A stretch of 64,000 nucleotides of DNA, taken from the NCBI RefSeq assembly GCF_000016505.1, contig NC_009706.1, positions 2,294,001-2,358,000 of the forward strand. The letters are read 5' to 3'. Positions 18,580 to 28,795 of this stretch are shown piece after piece. Source of the DNA: Clostridium kluyveri DSM 555 (lineage in GTDB: Bacteria; Bacillota; Clostridia; Clostridiales; Clostridiaceae). The first letter of the stretch is position 1. Every line of letters begins with the position of its first letter. Below the pieces are notes generated by a model, which saw only the letters and a program-made list of their open reading frames with translations, searched no databases and had not been told where the DNA came from. The translations under genes were made by a program, and so were the position numbers.

Positions 18580-20560
18580 AATTAATTTCCTCTCTCTTTT
18601 CTTTTGGAATATTAAATTTAAAAACAGCTCCTCCTTCTTTTTTGTTGTAGGCTGTAATTTTTCCTCCATGTAGCTCCACTATGGACTTACAAATGGCAAG
18701 CCCTAGACCTACTCCCCTTCGTGAATCGGATACTTTACTTCCATTTGTAAAAAATCTGTCAAATATATAAGGTAATATTTTCTCAGGTATACCATTGCCA
18801 TTATCGGCTACTTCAAAAATTACATCTTCACTTTCCTCGTAAACCTTTATCTCTACAAGTGAATGTTTGGGAGAAAATTTAACAGCATTGTCAAAAAGAT
18901 TTATAAGTACCTGTTCAATTAAACTCCCATCCATGGAAACCATTATAATCTTTTCAGGAATATTTACTTTTACCCTATGGTATTTGAAGCATTTGGAACT
19001 TCTCTGAACTGCCTCGGATACTACTTCTTCCACCAATTCCATATTCTTAGCTATATTTACATTTCCTTCGTCAAATCTTGTCATACTTAGCAGGTTTTCA
19101 ACTAATCTTATAAGCCATTCCGTATCATTATAAATTCCAATTAATAAATCTTTTTTTGTATTTTCATCTATGAATGCACCATTTTCCAGTATTGTACTTA
19201 CAGAGCCCTTTATACCTGCAAGGGGGCTTCTCAAATCATGGGAAACTGATCTTAAAAGATTGCTCCTAAGTCTTTCCCTTTCAATTTGAACTTTAGAAGC
19301 TTCCTGCTGACTTGAAAGGATTTCTCTATCTAAGGCCACCGCCATCTGTCCCACAATAGTTTGAACAATAAACTTCTGTTCCCTGTCAATAATTCCCTGA
19401 GAGGAAGAGATTCCAATTACCCCCAGCACCTTGTTATGTACCTTTACAGGTGTGTAATACACATCACATTGACCAAAAACATCCGTACCTTTTCCCGATT
19501 CCTTTCCATTTAAAAAAGTCCAATAAACTATTTTCTCATTATTTAAAAATATACTTTTACTATCTGATTTATTTTCATTATATATTAAAAGGCTAGATAG
19601 TTTATCCTTTTCTTCTAAATACCCTACTACATTTCTGTTAATTAATCTGGAAATATATTCTATACCTGTGGAAATCACATCATAGGTACCCACTGTACTT
19701 AATAATTTACTGCTGGCCCTATAAAGTATTTCCGTTCTCTTTTCTCTGATGTAGGAATTATAAGCCTCCTTTTGTATTCTATTTGTAAGACTGCCAATTA
19801 CAAATGAAACTATAAGCATAATTGCAAATGTAGTTATATAATTTTTATCGTAAAACTGCAGTGAGCCCTTGGGCTGTACAAATAAATAATTAAATATCAA
19901 TACCCCTACTATGGAAGATATTATTCCCATTAAGTATCCCTTGGTCTTTATATATACCACTATAACCCCTAAAATAAAAATCATAATCTCATTCACATCA
20001 GTAAATCCCATATAATTAAGGAATTTTGCAATTACAGTTACAATTGTCATAATAATTATGGTCTCAATAATTTCTCTAAATGATAACATTTCATTACTGA
20101 ATTCTGAAATAAAATTACTCTTCTCTTTCTTGTAAAAAGGACTTGGTATAATGTACACATCAATATAGTCATTGGAATCCATAATTTTATCTACCAAATC
20201 CCTTTTATAGAAATGAGATATACTGGTAAACTTTTTATGATTTTTTCCTATTATTATTTTAGTAACATTTCTCAATTCAGCATATTGTATTATCTGTTTA
20301 TCCACACTATCTCCATACACTGTGACCATTTCTCCTCCAAGCTGTTCTACCAAATTGAAGTAGGAATTCAATCTTTTCTTCTCCTCCCGGCTCAATGTTT
20401 GGGATTTTATAGACTCTACATACAATACTATGAATTTTGAATTATAACTTTTTGCCATTTTTACAGCAGTTTGTATCACTTTTTCCGAAGATGGAGAGGG
20501 ACTTATACAGGCCATTATCTGTTCAGAAGACTCTATTGAAGTGTTCTCCTCCTTTGACAT
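18569..20560 (-). CDS. kdpD: Short KdpD sensor kinase with stress-protein domain
   Basis: Histidine kinase of 663 residues, about 230 shorter than E. coli KdpD. The N-terminal Walker-type KdpD domain is absent; the protein begins with a universal-stress-protein domain (about 14-140), then four membrane helices of the DUF4118 type (about 160-265), a GAF-like region, a HisKA box (VSHDLRSPLAG) and a HATPase with GNGIP and GVGLGLAICK. Residues 20-47 read SPS, 20 residues, then FIVLY, close to the SxS-X20-FTAxY motif reported for c-di-AMP binding by the S. aureus KdpD stress domain. The start is the ATG eight bases after GGAGGGGG. It follows kimA by 55 bases and overlaps kdpE. Confidence 0.88.
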   Translation of the reverse strand: MSKEENTSIESSEQIMACISPSPSSEKVIQTAVKMAKSYNSKFIVLYVESIKSQTLSREEKKRLNSYFNLVEQLGGEMVTVYGDSVDKQIIQYAELRNVTKIIIGKNHKKFTSISHFYKRDLVDKIMDSNDYIDVYIIPSPFYKKEKSNFISEFSNEMLSFREIIETIIIMTIVTVIAKFLNYMGFTDVNEIMIFILGVIVVYIKTKGYLMGIISSIVGVLIFNYLFVQPKGSLQFYDKNYITTFAIMLIVSFVIGSLTNRIQKEAYNSYIREKRTEILYRASSKLLSTVGTYDVISTGIEYISRLINRNVVGYLEEKDKLSSLLIYNENKSDSKSIFLNNEKIVYWTFLNGKESGKGTDVFGQCDVYYTPVKVHNKVLGVIGISSSQGIIDREQKFIVQTIVGQMAVALDREILSSQQEASKVQIERERLRSNLLRSVSHDLRSPLAGIKGSVSTILENGAFIDENTKKDLLIGIYNDTEWLIRLVENLLSMTRFDEGNVNIAKNMELVEEVVSEAVQRSSKCFKYHRVKVNIPEKIIMVSMDGSLIEQVLINLFDNAVKFSPKHSLVEIKVYEESEDVIFEVADNGNGIPEKILPYIFDRFFTNGSKVSDSRRGVGLGLAICKSIVELHGGKITAYNKKEGGAVFKFNIPKEKREEINYER

Positions 20561-20615
20561 TATTTTCACCCCCTCCACAAACTTCTAAATCTATATTCCT
20601 TTCAATTATACCCAA

Positions 20616-22466
20616 CTAACATTCATCTATTATATAAGGTATGGTAACTATAGCTATATTTCTTCTCTTTAAAAGTATGGTTTTAATCAATAGTGCAGTT
20701 TGATTATGGAGTATGTTACCCCACCATTTGGTGATGACAAACTGCGGTATTACAACAGTTACCGTATCTTCAGGCCCCGCATAATATTCCTCTGACTCTA
20801 TAAATTTAACAAGTGGTCCTATAACACTCCTATAGGAAGATTTTTTTACAACTATAGGTATGTCAATATCATACTCATCCCATTTTTTTAAAAGCTTATT
20901 GGTACTTTCGCCATCTATGGAGACATGAAATATTATTATATTTTTAGATATAGTTCTTGCATAATTTAAAGCCTTTAAAAATGATTTGTTTAAGGTATCT
21001 ATAGGAACTATTACATATCTTTTCTGCTCCGAAAAATTAACTTTTTTAGGCATTTCATCCACAGACAACTTTAACTGTTTCGCAACCTTTCTATAGTGTT
21101 CATTTATTTTCAGCATTATATAAACTAATGCAGGTATAAGTATAAAAACTATCCATGCACCGTGTTTAAATCTAGTCACTCCTATAATAATGGTTGTAAT
21201 GAAAGTTAATAATCCTCCTACTCCATTTATAACAGCTCTATACTTCCATCCTCTCCCCTTATTTCTAATCCATCTTGTAAACATGCCAAATTGAGACAAT
21301 GTAAATGATATAAACACTCCTACCGCATAAAGAGGCAATAGAAAATGAGTATCTCCTTTAAATATTATAACCAGTATAGATGACAATACCCCAAGTACTA
21401 TTATACCATTAGAATAACTAAGTCTTTTTCCCCTCTTTGTAAATTGTCTTGGAGCATACCCGTCCTTAGCTATAAATGCCAGTAAAAGCGGCAATCCAGT
21501 AAAAGCAGTATTGCTGGCCATGATAAGTATAATTGCCGTAGTACATTGTATTACATAAAACATGATATTGCCCCCAAATATTTGGTGTGAAATCTGGGCA
21601 ACTACAGTTACTTTTGAATTTGGAACAGCATGATAAAGTGTAGCCAGGTATGAAATTCCCCCAAAAACCATAAGCACTATCAATGATAGAAGCAGCAGCA
21701 CAGTTTTAGCATGTTTTTGAGAAGGTTCTTTAAAACTTGGCACACCATTACTTACTGCCTCTATACCTGTTAATGCAGTACATCCTGCTGCAAAAGCATT
21801 TAAAAGTAAAAACCAGGTTACCTCTCCTGAAACAGCAGGTACATTGTAAACGGGTTTTGGAACATACCCTCCAAAGTGTACTTTAATTATTCCCCATAAA
21901 ATCATAAACAATATTGAAAATATAAATAAATATGTGGGAACACCAAATAATTTTGAAGATTCTCTTATACCTCTTAAATTCCCAATAACCAGAAATATTA
22001 TAAGTATCAAAGTTATGGCTACTTTATGAGAGAGTAGGGCAGGTACAGCAGAAGTTATGGCTGCAGTACTTGCTGAGGCACTTACAGCTACAGTTAATAT
22101 ATAATCTATAATTAAAGAGGCTCCTGCTACAAGCCCTGTATTTCTTCCAAAATTATCCTTTGCTACAATATAGGAGCCTCCCCCTTCTGGATAGGCATCA
22201 ATAGTTTGTCTATATGAAAACGTAAGCATAAACATTAAAAACACAATACATAATGACACATAAAGCATATAATTATATGACAATATACCAATAATAGGAA
22301 TAAGCTTCCATAATATTTCTTCCCCGGCATAAGCTACTGAAGAAATTGCATCGCTGGACATTATAGGCAGCCCCCAAAATACATTAAACTTTTCTTGTGC
22401 TATCTCTTCAGTTTTTAGTCTTTTACCTGTTAAATTATCTAATAAATTACCTAACTTCAAGCTCAT
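20616..22466 (-). CDS. kimA: KimA-type potassium importer (APC superfamily)
   Basis: 616-residue transporter with 12 membrane helices in the first 460 residues and a C-terminal cytoplasmic domain. It resembles B. subtilis KimA (YdaO), a proton-coupled high-affinity K+ importer inhibited by c-di-AMP. The helix-1 region (PIMSSDAISSVAYAGEEIL) and PEGGGSYIVAKDNFG are typical of the family. The start is the ATG eight bases after AGAGG. It is the first gene of a run kimA-kdpD-kdpE, so the two-component system probably controls it. In B. subtilis kimA is preceded by a c-di-AMP riboswitch; I find none in the 200 bases upstream here. Confidence 0.85.
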   Translation of the reverse strand: MSLKLGNLLDNLTGKRLKTEEIAQEKFNVFWGLPIMSSDAISSVAYAGEEILWKLIPIIGILSYNYMLYVSLCIVFLMFMLTFSYRQTIDAYPEGGGSYIVAKDNFGRNTGLVAGASLIIDYILTVAVSASASTAAITSAVPALLSHKVAITLILIIFLVIGNLRGIRESSKLFGVPTYLFIFSILFMILWGIIKVHFGGYVPKPVYNVPAVSGEVTWFLLLNAFAAGCTALTGIEAVSNGVPSFKEPSQKHAKTVLLLLSLIVLMVFGGISYLATLYHAVPNSKVTVVAQISHQIFGGNIMFYVIQCTTAIILIMASNTAFTGLPLLLAFIAKDGYAPRQFTKRGKRLSYSNGIIVLGVLSSILVIIFKGDTHFLLPLYAVGVFISFTLSQFGMFTRWIRNKGRGWKYRAVINGVGGLLTFITTIIIGVTRFKHGAWIVFILIPALVYIMLKINEHYRKVAKQLKLSVDEMPKKVNFSEQKRYVIVPIDTLNKSFLKALNYARTISKNIIIFHVSIDGESTNKLLKKWDEYDIDIPIVVKKSSYRSVIGPLVKFIESEEYYAGPEDTVTVVIPQFVITKWWGNILHNQTALLIKTILLKRRNIAIVTIPYIIDEC

Positions 22467-22672
22467 TTTTAACACCTCTATGAGTAAATTTTCATCTTTT
22501 ACTGCTATGATTTATTATATTATCATCTTGGATATAAATCTGTTATTAAGATTGTGTCGGTGTATATAAAGATTTTATAAAGATTTTATAAATATTTGAT
22601 ATATAAAAATATTCTATTTACAGTGTTTAAATTTGTAATAAAAACCAGTATAATGGTATAGGAGGATATAAA

Positions 22673-23611
22673 ATGGTAGTTTTAAACGCTTTAGAAAGTG
22701 TATTTAGTATTGTCTTGATGATTTCTACAGGATTTTTTTTATGTCATAAAGGATGGTTTGATGAAAATACCTCTAAACTTTTTTCCAAAATAGTATGTAA
22801 TCTAGCTATCCCTTGCCTTATGATATCTCAATTTAATGAAAGTTTTGACAGACATAAATTGATTACTCTTGGCAGAGGGGTATTTGTTCCATTTACATCT
22901 ATGGCAATTTGTTATTTGATTGCTGTGGTAGTTTCTAAAATTATCAAAGTAAAAAAAGGACGAATAGGTGCCTTTAGATCCATGTTCTTTGTATCTAATT
23001 CTATATTTATTGGACTTCCAGTAAATATATCTTTATTTGGAACACAAAGTGTACCTGATGTTTTACTATATTACATAGCAAATACCGCTTTTTTTTGGAC
23101 TATTGGCTCCTATGAAATAAGCAGAGATGGAGAATACGGGAATGCACATATATTTTCTTTTGATACACTGAAGAGAATTATGTCCGCCCCCCTTTTAAGC
23201 TTTATCCTGTCAGTTGCACTAGTTTTATTGGATGTTCATCTTCCAAAATTTATCCTGGATACTTTCAGGTATTTCGGCAATTTAACTACCCCTTTAGCTA
23301 TGCTATTTATAGGGATAACCATTTACTCTGTTAATTTGAAACAATTTAAGTTTAGTATTGACATGTTAGTATTATTTTTAGGAAGATTTCTCATTTCACC
23401 AATGACAGCTTATATACTGTGTGCCCTTTCAGGTACTCCTTCACTTATGAAGAAAGTATTTGTTATACAAGCTGCCATGCCAGCAATGACCAATACTGCT
23501 GTAGTTTCAAAGAACTATAATGCGGATTATGAATACGCATCTATAAATGTAGTAATAACCACAGTTTCCAGCATGTTGATTATTCCCATTTATATGCTGC
23601 TATTAAGCTGA
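22673..23611 (+). CDS. AEC family permease (auxin-efflux-carrier type)
   Basis: Ten-helix membrane carrier of 312 residues, with the N-terminal GWFDENTSKLFSKIVCNLAIPC segment type typical of bacterial AEC proteins and the conserved proline and asparagine positions in the middle (IFIGLPVNISLFG). Bacterial members move organic acids such as malate; the substrate here is not readable. AGGAGG stands before the ATG and a TATAAT (22649-22654) about 20 bases before it, so the leader is very short. It is divergent from kimA and followed closely by a penicillin-binding protein gene. Confidence 0.82.
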   Translation: MVVLNALESVFSIVLMISTGFFLCHKGWFDENTSKLFSKIVCNLAIPCLMISQFNESFDRHKLITLGRGVFVPFTSMAICYLIAVVVSKIIKVKKGRIGAFRSMFFVSNSIFIGLPVNISLFGTQSVPDVLLYYIANTAFFWTIGSYEISRDGEYGNAHIFSFDTLKRIMSAPLLSFILSVALVLLDVHLPKFILDTFRYFGNLTTPLAMLFIGITIYSVNLKQFKFSIDMLVLFLGRFLISPMTAYILCALSGTPSLMKKVFVIQAAMPAMTNTAVVSKNYNADYEYASINVVITTVSSMLIIPIYMLLLS

Positions 23612-23644
23612 TTGTAATTATTTCATTAAGTGGAGATGATATTT

Positions 23645-26311
23645 GTGAAAAAGAAAAAACTTTTTAAAAACACAAGATATACTGCTATTACAGTAATTAT
23701 GTTATTGATTTTTTCAACTATGGCTGGAAGACTTTTTTTCCTTCAGGTGGTACAGGGGAAACAATACATGGAACAATCTAATAACAGAGCTATAAGAGAA
23801 ATACCTGAAGCCGCTCCCAGAGGGGATATTTTGGATTGTAAAGGAAATAAGCTTGCTACAAGTGCTCAAGGTTATGTACTTGTATACAATCAAACAGATG
23901 AGAGTGATAAAACCTTTTTTTCTACCATGGACAAAGTATTTAAAATACTGGATGAAAATGGGCAAAACCAGCAGGATGATTTTGAACTTAAGGTGAATCC
24001 TTTTCAATTCCAATTTAGAAGTGATGATGAAAATACCCGAAATTCCCTGGAGATAAAATTTAAAAGAGATAGAGGATTAAATGAGGCCATACAGAAAAAA
24101 ATTAAAAGTAAAAATGAAGATATTTCAGATGATAATTTAAAAACACAGGTTAACAAAGAACTTTTAAAAATATCTGCAGAAGATACCTTTAAGGCACTTT
24201 TAAAAGAATATAAAATTCCAAATGGATATTCACTGGAAGAGCAGAGAAGATTTATGATTATAAGGGATACATTAAAGATGCAGAGTTTTTCTGGCTATAA
24301 GCCAGCAACAATAGCAAATAATATAAGCAAAGATACCGCCTTTAAATTTTTACAGATGTTAAATGAACTTCCAGGGGTAGACGTAAACACCCAGCCTATA
24401 AGATCATACCCAAATAAGGATCTGGGTTCTGCTTTCTTAGGGTATATATCAAAAATAGCCTCCAACTATGAAAAATATAAAGACAAGGGCTACGACATAA
24501 GCAGTGATTATGTGGGTCAGGGAGGACTTGAGGCGGCTTTTGAAGACAGATTAAAGGGCTCCAAGGGCGGCAGAATAGTAAAACTTAATAAAAATGGAAG
24601 GGTACTTGAAGAACTTGGCAGCAGAGATTCCTACCCTGGACAAACCCTGCAGCTTACCATAGACAAAGATGTACAGGCAGCGGCAGAAAAATCACTGGAT
24701 GAGAGGATGGAAGAATTAAGACAAAATGCTTATGGCCAGGAAAGAGCTGATACTACAAATGCAACCAGAGGGGCAGCTGTAGCTATCAATGTAAATACAG
24801 GAGGTATAATAGCTCTTGTCAGCAGACCAGGATATGATCCAAATGATTTTTCAATCCCTGGAAAACTTACTACGGAACAATATAACCAATATTTCAATCC
24901 CAACTTAGAGGAATTCGGAATAAAATATATTAGACAGAGAAACATTACAGCTAATTATGCTGGAAAAAGTGAGGATGAAGTACTGAATATACTTTTTCCT
25001 ATTGATAAAAGCATAAAAAACAATACTACCATAAGACAGGATCTATATGACATATACCCAAAGCCTTTTTATAATTATGCAACCCAATCTCTAATACCTC
25101 CAGGTTCCACATTTAAACCCATGACTGCCATTGCAGGGCTGGAAAGCGGTGTTATAACACCTTATTTCAGTTACTATGATAATGCTACTTATAATCAAGG
25201 TGGAAGGATTGCAAGATTTGACTTAGATGGAGCAAATGGATGGGTAAACCTCACGACTGCCATACAAAAGTCCAGCAACCCCTATTTTATGGAGGTGGCA
25301 AGACTTATTAGAAATGCTTTTGGAGATGATACCCTGGCTAAATATGCCTGGAAATTCGGCCTTGGAGTACCTTCAGGCAGTGAAGAAAAACCCTCTACTG
25401 GTATAGAAATTTCAGAAAATTACGGTCAGGTATATAATACTGTATTCAATGAAAATACCTTTGCCAGGAATTACCTTGCAAATACCATGTCGGTACTTAA
25501 AAATGGAGTAGATGATAGAGGCAGCAGCATAGTTAAAATAGACCTATACGATAATGAAAATGATTCTGACAAGGTTAAATCATTAAAAAATGATATAAAA
25601 AACCTAATACAAAATTCCATAAAAAGTGGAAAGACTGCCTTTGATAAAGAAAAGTACAAAGAATTATTTTCAAAGCTCACATTAGAAGATTCAAATAACA
25701 AAAAAAATATCAGTGATAAGGATATGGATAGTTTAATTCAGGCCATATACTACATAACTGTTTCAGATGCCAATTCTCAGCTGGATGTGCCTGCTAATAT
25801 AGAAAATGCTGCTATAGGACAGGGTTTAAACCAGTTTACCCCCCTTCAGATAGCAAATTATATTGCCACACTGGCAAATGGAGGGACAAGATATAAACTT
25901 CACCTTGTGGACAAATTTTTAGATTCTGATGGAAATGTTATTGAAAAGGTTAAACCTGAAGTTCTTGAAAATACGGAAGTTAAAGCTGAAAATATAGAGG
26001 CGGTTAAAGCGGGAATGGAAGCAGTTAATGAAAAAGGTACTGCAGCCAAAGCCTTTGCAGACTTTCCCATAAAAACTGCGGGAAAGACAGGTACTGCAAC
26101 TATAGTCAGTCAGGAACATCAAACTCAAATTGGAAGAACGGACTATGCAGAGTATGTGGGTTATGCACCTCTAGACAAACCTGAAATAGCCGTATATGTA
26201 GTGGTATTTGACGGAGGTATGGGCTCCGGTTCTGCCTATATAGCAAAAGATATTTATTCTGCATATTTTAGCAAACAATTAAGCACCAGCACCAGTTCCG
26301 TAAATAATTAG
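23645..26311 (+). CDS. Class B penicillin-binding protein (PBP2/MrdA type)
   Basis: Peptidoglycan transpeptidase of 888 residues anchored by one N-terminal helix (about 10-30). The dimerisation domain follows (PRGDILDCKGNKLA, QGGLEAAFEDRLKG). The transpeptidase motifs are Ser488 in GSTFK, SSN at 543-545 and KTG at 814-816. The C-terminal half carries lysine- and asparagine-rich insertions, making the protein longer than the usual 650-750 residues. There are no PASTA repeats, so it is not SpoVD-like. The GTG at 23645 is preferred because GGAG lies nine bases before it, whereas the earlier GTG and ATG overlap that site. It stands outside an mre cluster and ends at a terminator. Confidence 0.9.
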   Translation: MKKKKLFKNTRYTAITVIMLLIFSTMAGRLFFLQVVQGKQYMEQSNNRAIREIPEAAPRGDILDCKGNKLATSAQGYVLVYNQTDESDKTFFSTMDKVFKILDENGQNQQDDFELKVNPFQFQFRSDDENTRNSLEIKFKRDRGLNEAIQKKIKSKNEDISDDNLKTQVNKELLKISAEDTFKALLKEYKIPNGYSLEEQRRFMIIRDTLKMQSFSGYKPATIANNISKDTAFKFLQMLNELPGVDVNTQPIRSYPNKDLGSAFLGYISKIASNYEKYKDKGYDISSDYVGQGGLEAAFEDRLKGSKGGRIVKLNKNGRVLEELGSRDSYPGQTLQLTIDKDVQAAAEKSLDERMEELRQNAYGQERADTTNATRGAAVAINVNTGGIIALVSRPGYDPNDFSIPGKLTTEQYNQYFNPNLEEFGIKYIRQRNITANYAGKSEDEVLNILFPIDKSIKNNTTIRQDLYDIYPKPFYNYATQSLIPPGSTFKPMTAIAGLESGVITPYFSYYDNATYNQGGRIARFDLDGANGWVNLTTAIQKSSNPYFMEVARLIRNAFGDDTLAKYAWKFGLGVPSGSEEKPSTGIEISENYGQVYNTVFNENTFARNYLANTMSVLKNGVDDRGSSIVKIDLYDNENDSDKVKSLKNDIKNLIQNSIKSGKTAFDKEKYKELFSKLTLEDSNNKKNISDKDMDSLIQAIYYITVSDANSQLDVPANIENAAIGQGLNQFTPLQIANYIATLANGGTRYKLHLVDKFLDSDGNVIEKVKPEVLENTEVKAENIEAVKAGMEAVNEKGTAAKAFADFPIKTAGKTGTATIVSQEHQTQIGRTDYAEYVGYAPLDKPEIAVYVVVFDGGMGSGSAYIAKDIYSAYFSKQLSTSTSSVNN

Positions 26312-26315
26312 ATTG

Positions 26316-26353
26316 AATACTGCAGAATATTAATATAATTCTGTAGTATTTTT
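26316..26353 (+). terminator. Terminator after the penicillin-binding protein gene
   Basis: Arms AATACTGCAGAAT and ATTCTGTAGTATT (one wobble pair), followed by TTTTT. It starts just past the stop codon. Confidence 0.8.
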
Positions 26354-26359
26354 ATAATA

Positions 26360-26929
26360 TCATTTTATCAAGATCATATGAGCCATTTTTTTATTTCCCT
26401 CTGAGTTCAAATGAAGACCATCTATATAATATTCTTCTTTTCCTCCATCATCTTTTTTTACAAATTCACTGTAGAAATCAATGGTTTTTATATTATAGTT
26501 TTTACAGAAGCTTTTTAAAGAGTTATTAAGTTCTTTCAAGTCCCTGTTTATATTTTTAAAATCACCGACAAATCCCCATCTGTCCAGAGCAGCTTCTACA
26601 CAAATAGGTACAGAAAGTCCTACCAAAGGTTTTATATTATTACCCATACTTTGAAAAACTATGGAAGTTACATTTGCCATTACCTGCCCTACTGGCAAAT
26701 TCCATATAAAATCATTTGTTCCCCCCATAATTATTACATGGGATGGTTTCTCAAGTATTACATCACCGTATACTCTGGAAAGCATACCCGCAGAAGTATC
26801 ACCAGATATTCCCTTGTTTAAAACTTCAATTTTTAATCTTTTCTCCAACAAGTTAGTCCATACTTCCCTTCTTCTAACACCATAGCCATAAGTTAAACTA
26901 TCTCCAAGACAAACAACTTTTATTTTCAC
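26360..26929 (-). CDS. SGNH/GDSL-family esterase (lysophospholipase L1-like)
   Basis: Compact 189-residue SGNH hydrolase with all four blocks: VVCLGDSLTYGYG (serine), NKGISGDTSAG (glycine), IIMGGTNDF (asparagine) and DGLHLNSEGNKKMA (aspartate and histidine). No signal peptide is seen, so it acts inside the cell, unlike the anchored SGNH protein at 15503. The family includes TesA-type thioesterase/lysophospholipase and sugar deacetylases; the substrate is unknown. Two GTG codons stand in tandem at the start and overlap a GGGGAG site; the second is chosen, with some uncertainty. It lies after the aco operon in the same direction but is separated by a weak hairpin and converges with the PBP gene. 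Confidence 0.83.
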   Translation of the reverse strand: MKIKVVCLGDSLTYGYGVRRREVWTNLLEKRLKIEVLNKGISGDTSAGMLSRVYGDVILEKPSHVIIMGGTNDFIWNLPVGQVMANVTSIVFQSMGNNIKPLVGLSVPICVEAALDRWGFVGDFKNINRDLKELNNSLKSFCKNYNIKTIDFYSEFVKKDDGGKEEYYIDGLHLNSEGNKKMAHMILIK

Positions 26930-26975
26930 CACTCCCCTTATATTAAGTCATTTTTAAGTTTATCATAAAACTATT

Positions 26976-27006
26976 CCAAGCCTCAATCAAATTATCAAGG
27001 CTTAGA
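26976..27006 (-). terminator. Weak hairpin after acoL
   Basis: AAGCCT and AGGCTT with a 17-base loop, ten bases past the acoL stop codon. The stem is short and the T run poor, so termination is only likely. Confidence 0.35.
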
Positions 27007-27016
27007 AGATTAAACT

Positions 27017-28747
27017 TTAATTTACCATATTCAGTGCTCTTTTCTGGACAGCCAGTGCAGCTTCCTTAAAGGCTTCTCCGATAGTTGGATGGGCATGTAC
27101 TGTAGTAATTATCTCATCTACAGTAGCTTCAAGTCTAAGTGCAAGAGCTCCTTCCGTTATAAGATCCGTAGCCCTGAGAGCTAAAATATGAACTCCAAGT
27201 ATTTCCTCGGTTTTTTTATGTGAAATAATCTTGATAATTCCTTCTGTCTCACCGGATATCATGGATTTGCCATTGGCGGCCATTGGGAAAATACCAACTT
27301 TATAATCTATGTTCTTTTCCCTAGCCTGTTCTTCTGTAATTCCAACTGAAGCTATCTCAGGTTTGGTATACACGCAAGCAGGTATAGTTTTATAGTCTAT
27401 AAAAACATTTTTACCGGATATATTCTCTGCAGCTATAACGCCCTGCTCAGAAGCAACATGTGCCAGCATGTTTTTCCCTGTACAATCTCCTATAGCATAT
27501 ATATTGTCTACATTGGTCTTCATTTTATCATCTACACATATATGCCCTTTTTCTACTTTAACTCCAATTTTATCTACATCTAAATCTTTTATATTGGGAC
27601 GTCTTCCTATGGCCACCAATACTTTTTCTGCTTCTACACTGGAATTTTCATTTTCTTTTGAAAAATTCACTTTAAGATTATTCCCGCTTCTTTTTATTTC
27701 GGTAACTCTGCATCCGGTATTTATAGCAACACCTTGTCCTGCCAACTTATTGGAAACAAGATCTGAAATCTGTCTATCTATAGGAGGCAGAATAAATGGA
27801 AGCATTTCTACAACAGTCACTTTGCTTCCAAGCTCACTGAACAAAGTTGCAAATTCAATTCCAATTACTCCCCCTCCTATGATTGCTATTGAATCTGGAA
27901 TAGATTCAAAATTCAATGCACCTGTGCTGTCCACTACTCCATCCAAATCAACTCCAGGTATAGGTGGTATAAAAGGCAGGGAGCCTGTTGAAATTATAAT
28001 ATCATCAAAATCAACTTTTTCAACGCCGCTATCCTTTTTCACAACCTCAATGGAACTTTTTGACTTAAAACCAGCAATTCCCTTGATGACCTTTACCTTA
28101 TTTGCAGAAAGAAGTCCCTTTACTCCTGAAACAAGTTTTTTGGTTATCTTGCCCTTTCTTTTCTGCACATTGCCCCAGTTTATACTTACATCACCTACAT
28201 CAATTCCAATATCACTGCTATTTTTAATCTCAGTAAACACCTCTGCAGAATGAAGAAGTACCTTAGTTGGTATGCATCCTACATTAAGGCAGGTTCCGCC
28301 CAGTTCTTCTTTTTCAACAAGTATTACCTTGTGTCCAAGCTGTGCACTGCGGATTGCGGCTATATATCCTCCTGGGCCTCCTCCTATGACAACCACTTTT
28401 TTAGATAAATTCTTCTGCTGATTTTCCTGTTTTTCAGGATTTTGTTTCTCTTTTTTCTGTTCACTGTCTTCTGCCCCAGATTCTTTTAACAAATCTGAAA
28501 TATCTTCATCCGCCCCTGCAATTATAGCTACTGCCTCAAGGCATTTTGCAGTTTCTCCTTCTTTAACCAGTATTTTTCTCAATATACCGCTTTCCCTAGC
28601 TTCCACTTCATTTGTAAGCTTATCAGTAGTTACGTCAAAAAGAACTTCTCCCTTTTTAACTTCTTCTCCTTCACTTTTATGCCAGGATTCTATCTGCCCT
28701 TCTGTCATTGTAAGTCCTAGCTTTGGCATTACCTCAATGCAGCCCAT
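27017..28747 (-). CDS. acoL: Dihydrolipoyl dehydrogenase (E3) of acetoin dehydrogenase, with its own lipoyl domain
   Basis: FAD enzyme that reoxidises the reduced lipoyl arm with NAD+. Residues 1-80 form a lipoyl domain with the acceptor Lys43 in DVTTDKLTNE; a Lys/Gln/Glu-rich linker (about 90-116) leads to the E3 core with the FAD motif VVVIGGGPGGYIAA and the redox pair Cys153/Cys158 in GGTCLNVGCIPTK. The C terminus has the active-site HAHPTIGEA. The first 90 residues differ from those of AcoC at only about eight positions, indicating a recent duplication or gene conversion. GGAGG precedes the ATG. It is the last gene of acoABCL, 48 bases after acoC. Confidence 0.95.
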   Translation of the reverse strand: MGCIEVMPKLGLTMTEGQIESWHKSEGEEVKKGEVLFDVTTDKLTNEVEARESGILRKILVKEGETAKCLEAVAIIAGADEDISDLLKESGAEDSEQKKEKQNPEKQENQQKNLSKKVVVIGGGPGGYIAAIRSAQLGHKVILVEKEELGGTCLNVGCIPTKVLLHSAEVFTEIKNSSDIGIDVGDVSINWGNVQKRKGKITKKLVSGVKGLLSANKVKVIKGIAGFKSKSSIEVVKKDSGVEKVDFDDIIISTGSLPFIPPIPGVDLDGVVDSTGALNFESIPDSIAIIGGGVIGIEFATLFSELGSKVTVVEMLPFILPPIDRQISDLVSNKLAGQGVAINTGCRVTEIKRSGNNLKVNFSKENENSSVEAEKVLVAIGRRPNIKDLDVDKIGVKVEKGHICVDDKMKTNVDNIYAIGDCTGKNMLAHVASEQGVIAAENISGKNVFIDYKTIPACVYTKPEIASVGITEEQAREKNIDYKVGIFPMAANGKSMISGETEGIIKIISHKKTEEILGVHILALRATDLITEGALALRLEATVDEIITTVHAHPTIGEAFKEAALAVQKRALNMVN

Positions 28748-28795
28748 TAAAATACCTCCTAAATATCTAAATTTGTTTTGAATATGAGAATTACT

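Noticed and set aside
22467-22672. c-di-AMP (ydaO) riboswitch before kimA
   Set aside because: The 200-base region between kimA and the AEC gene is plain AT-rich DNA without the conserved segments or pairing of that riboswitch.
27468-28253. 261-codon open frame on the plus strand
   Set aside because: It is the antisense shadow of acoL, with no start site and a low-complexity Ser/Thr/Pro composition.
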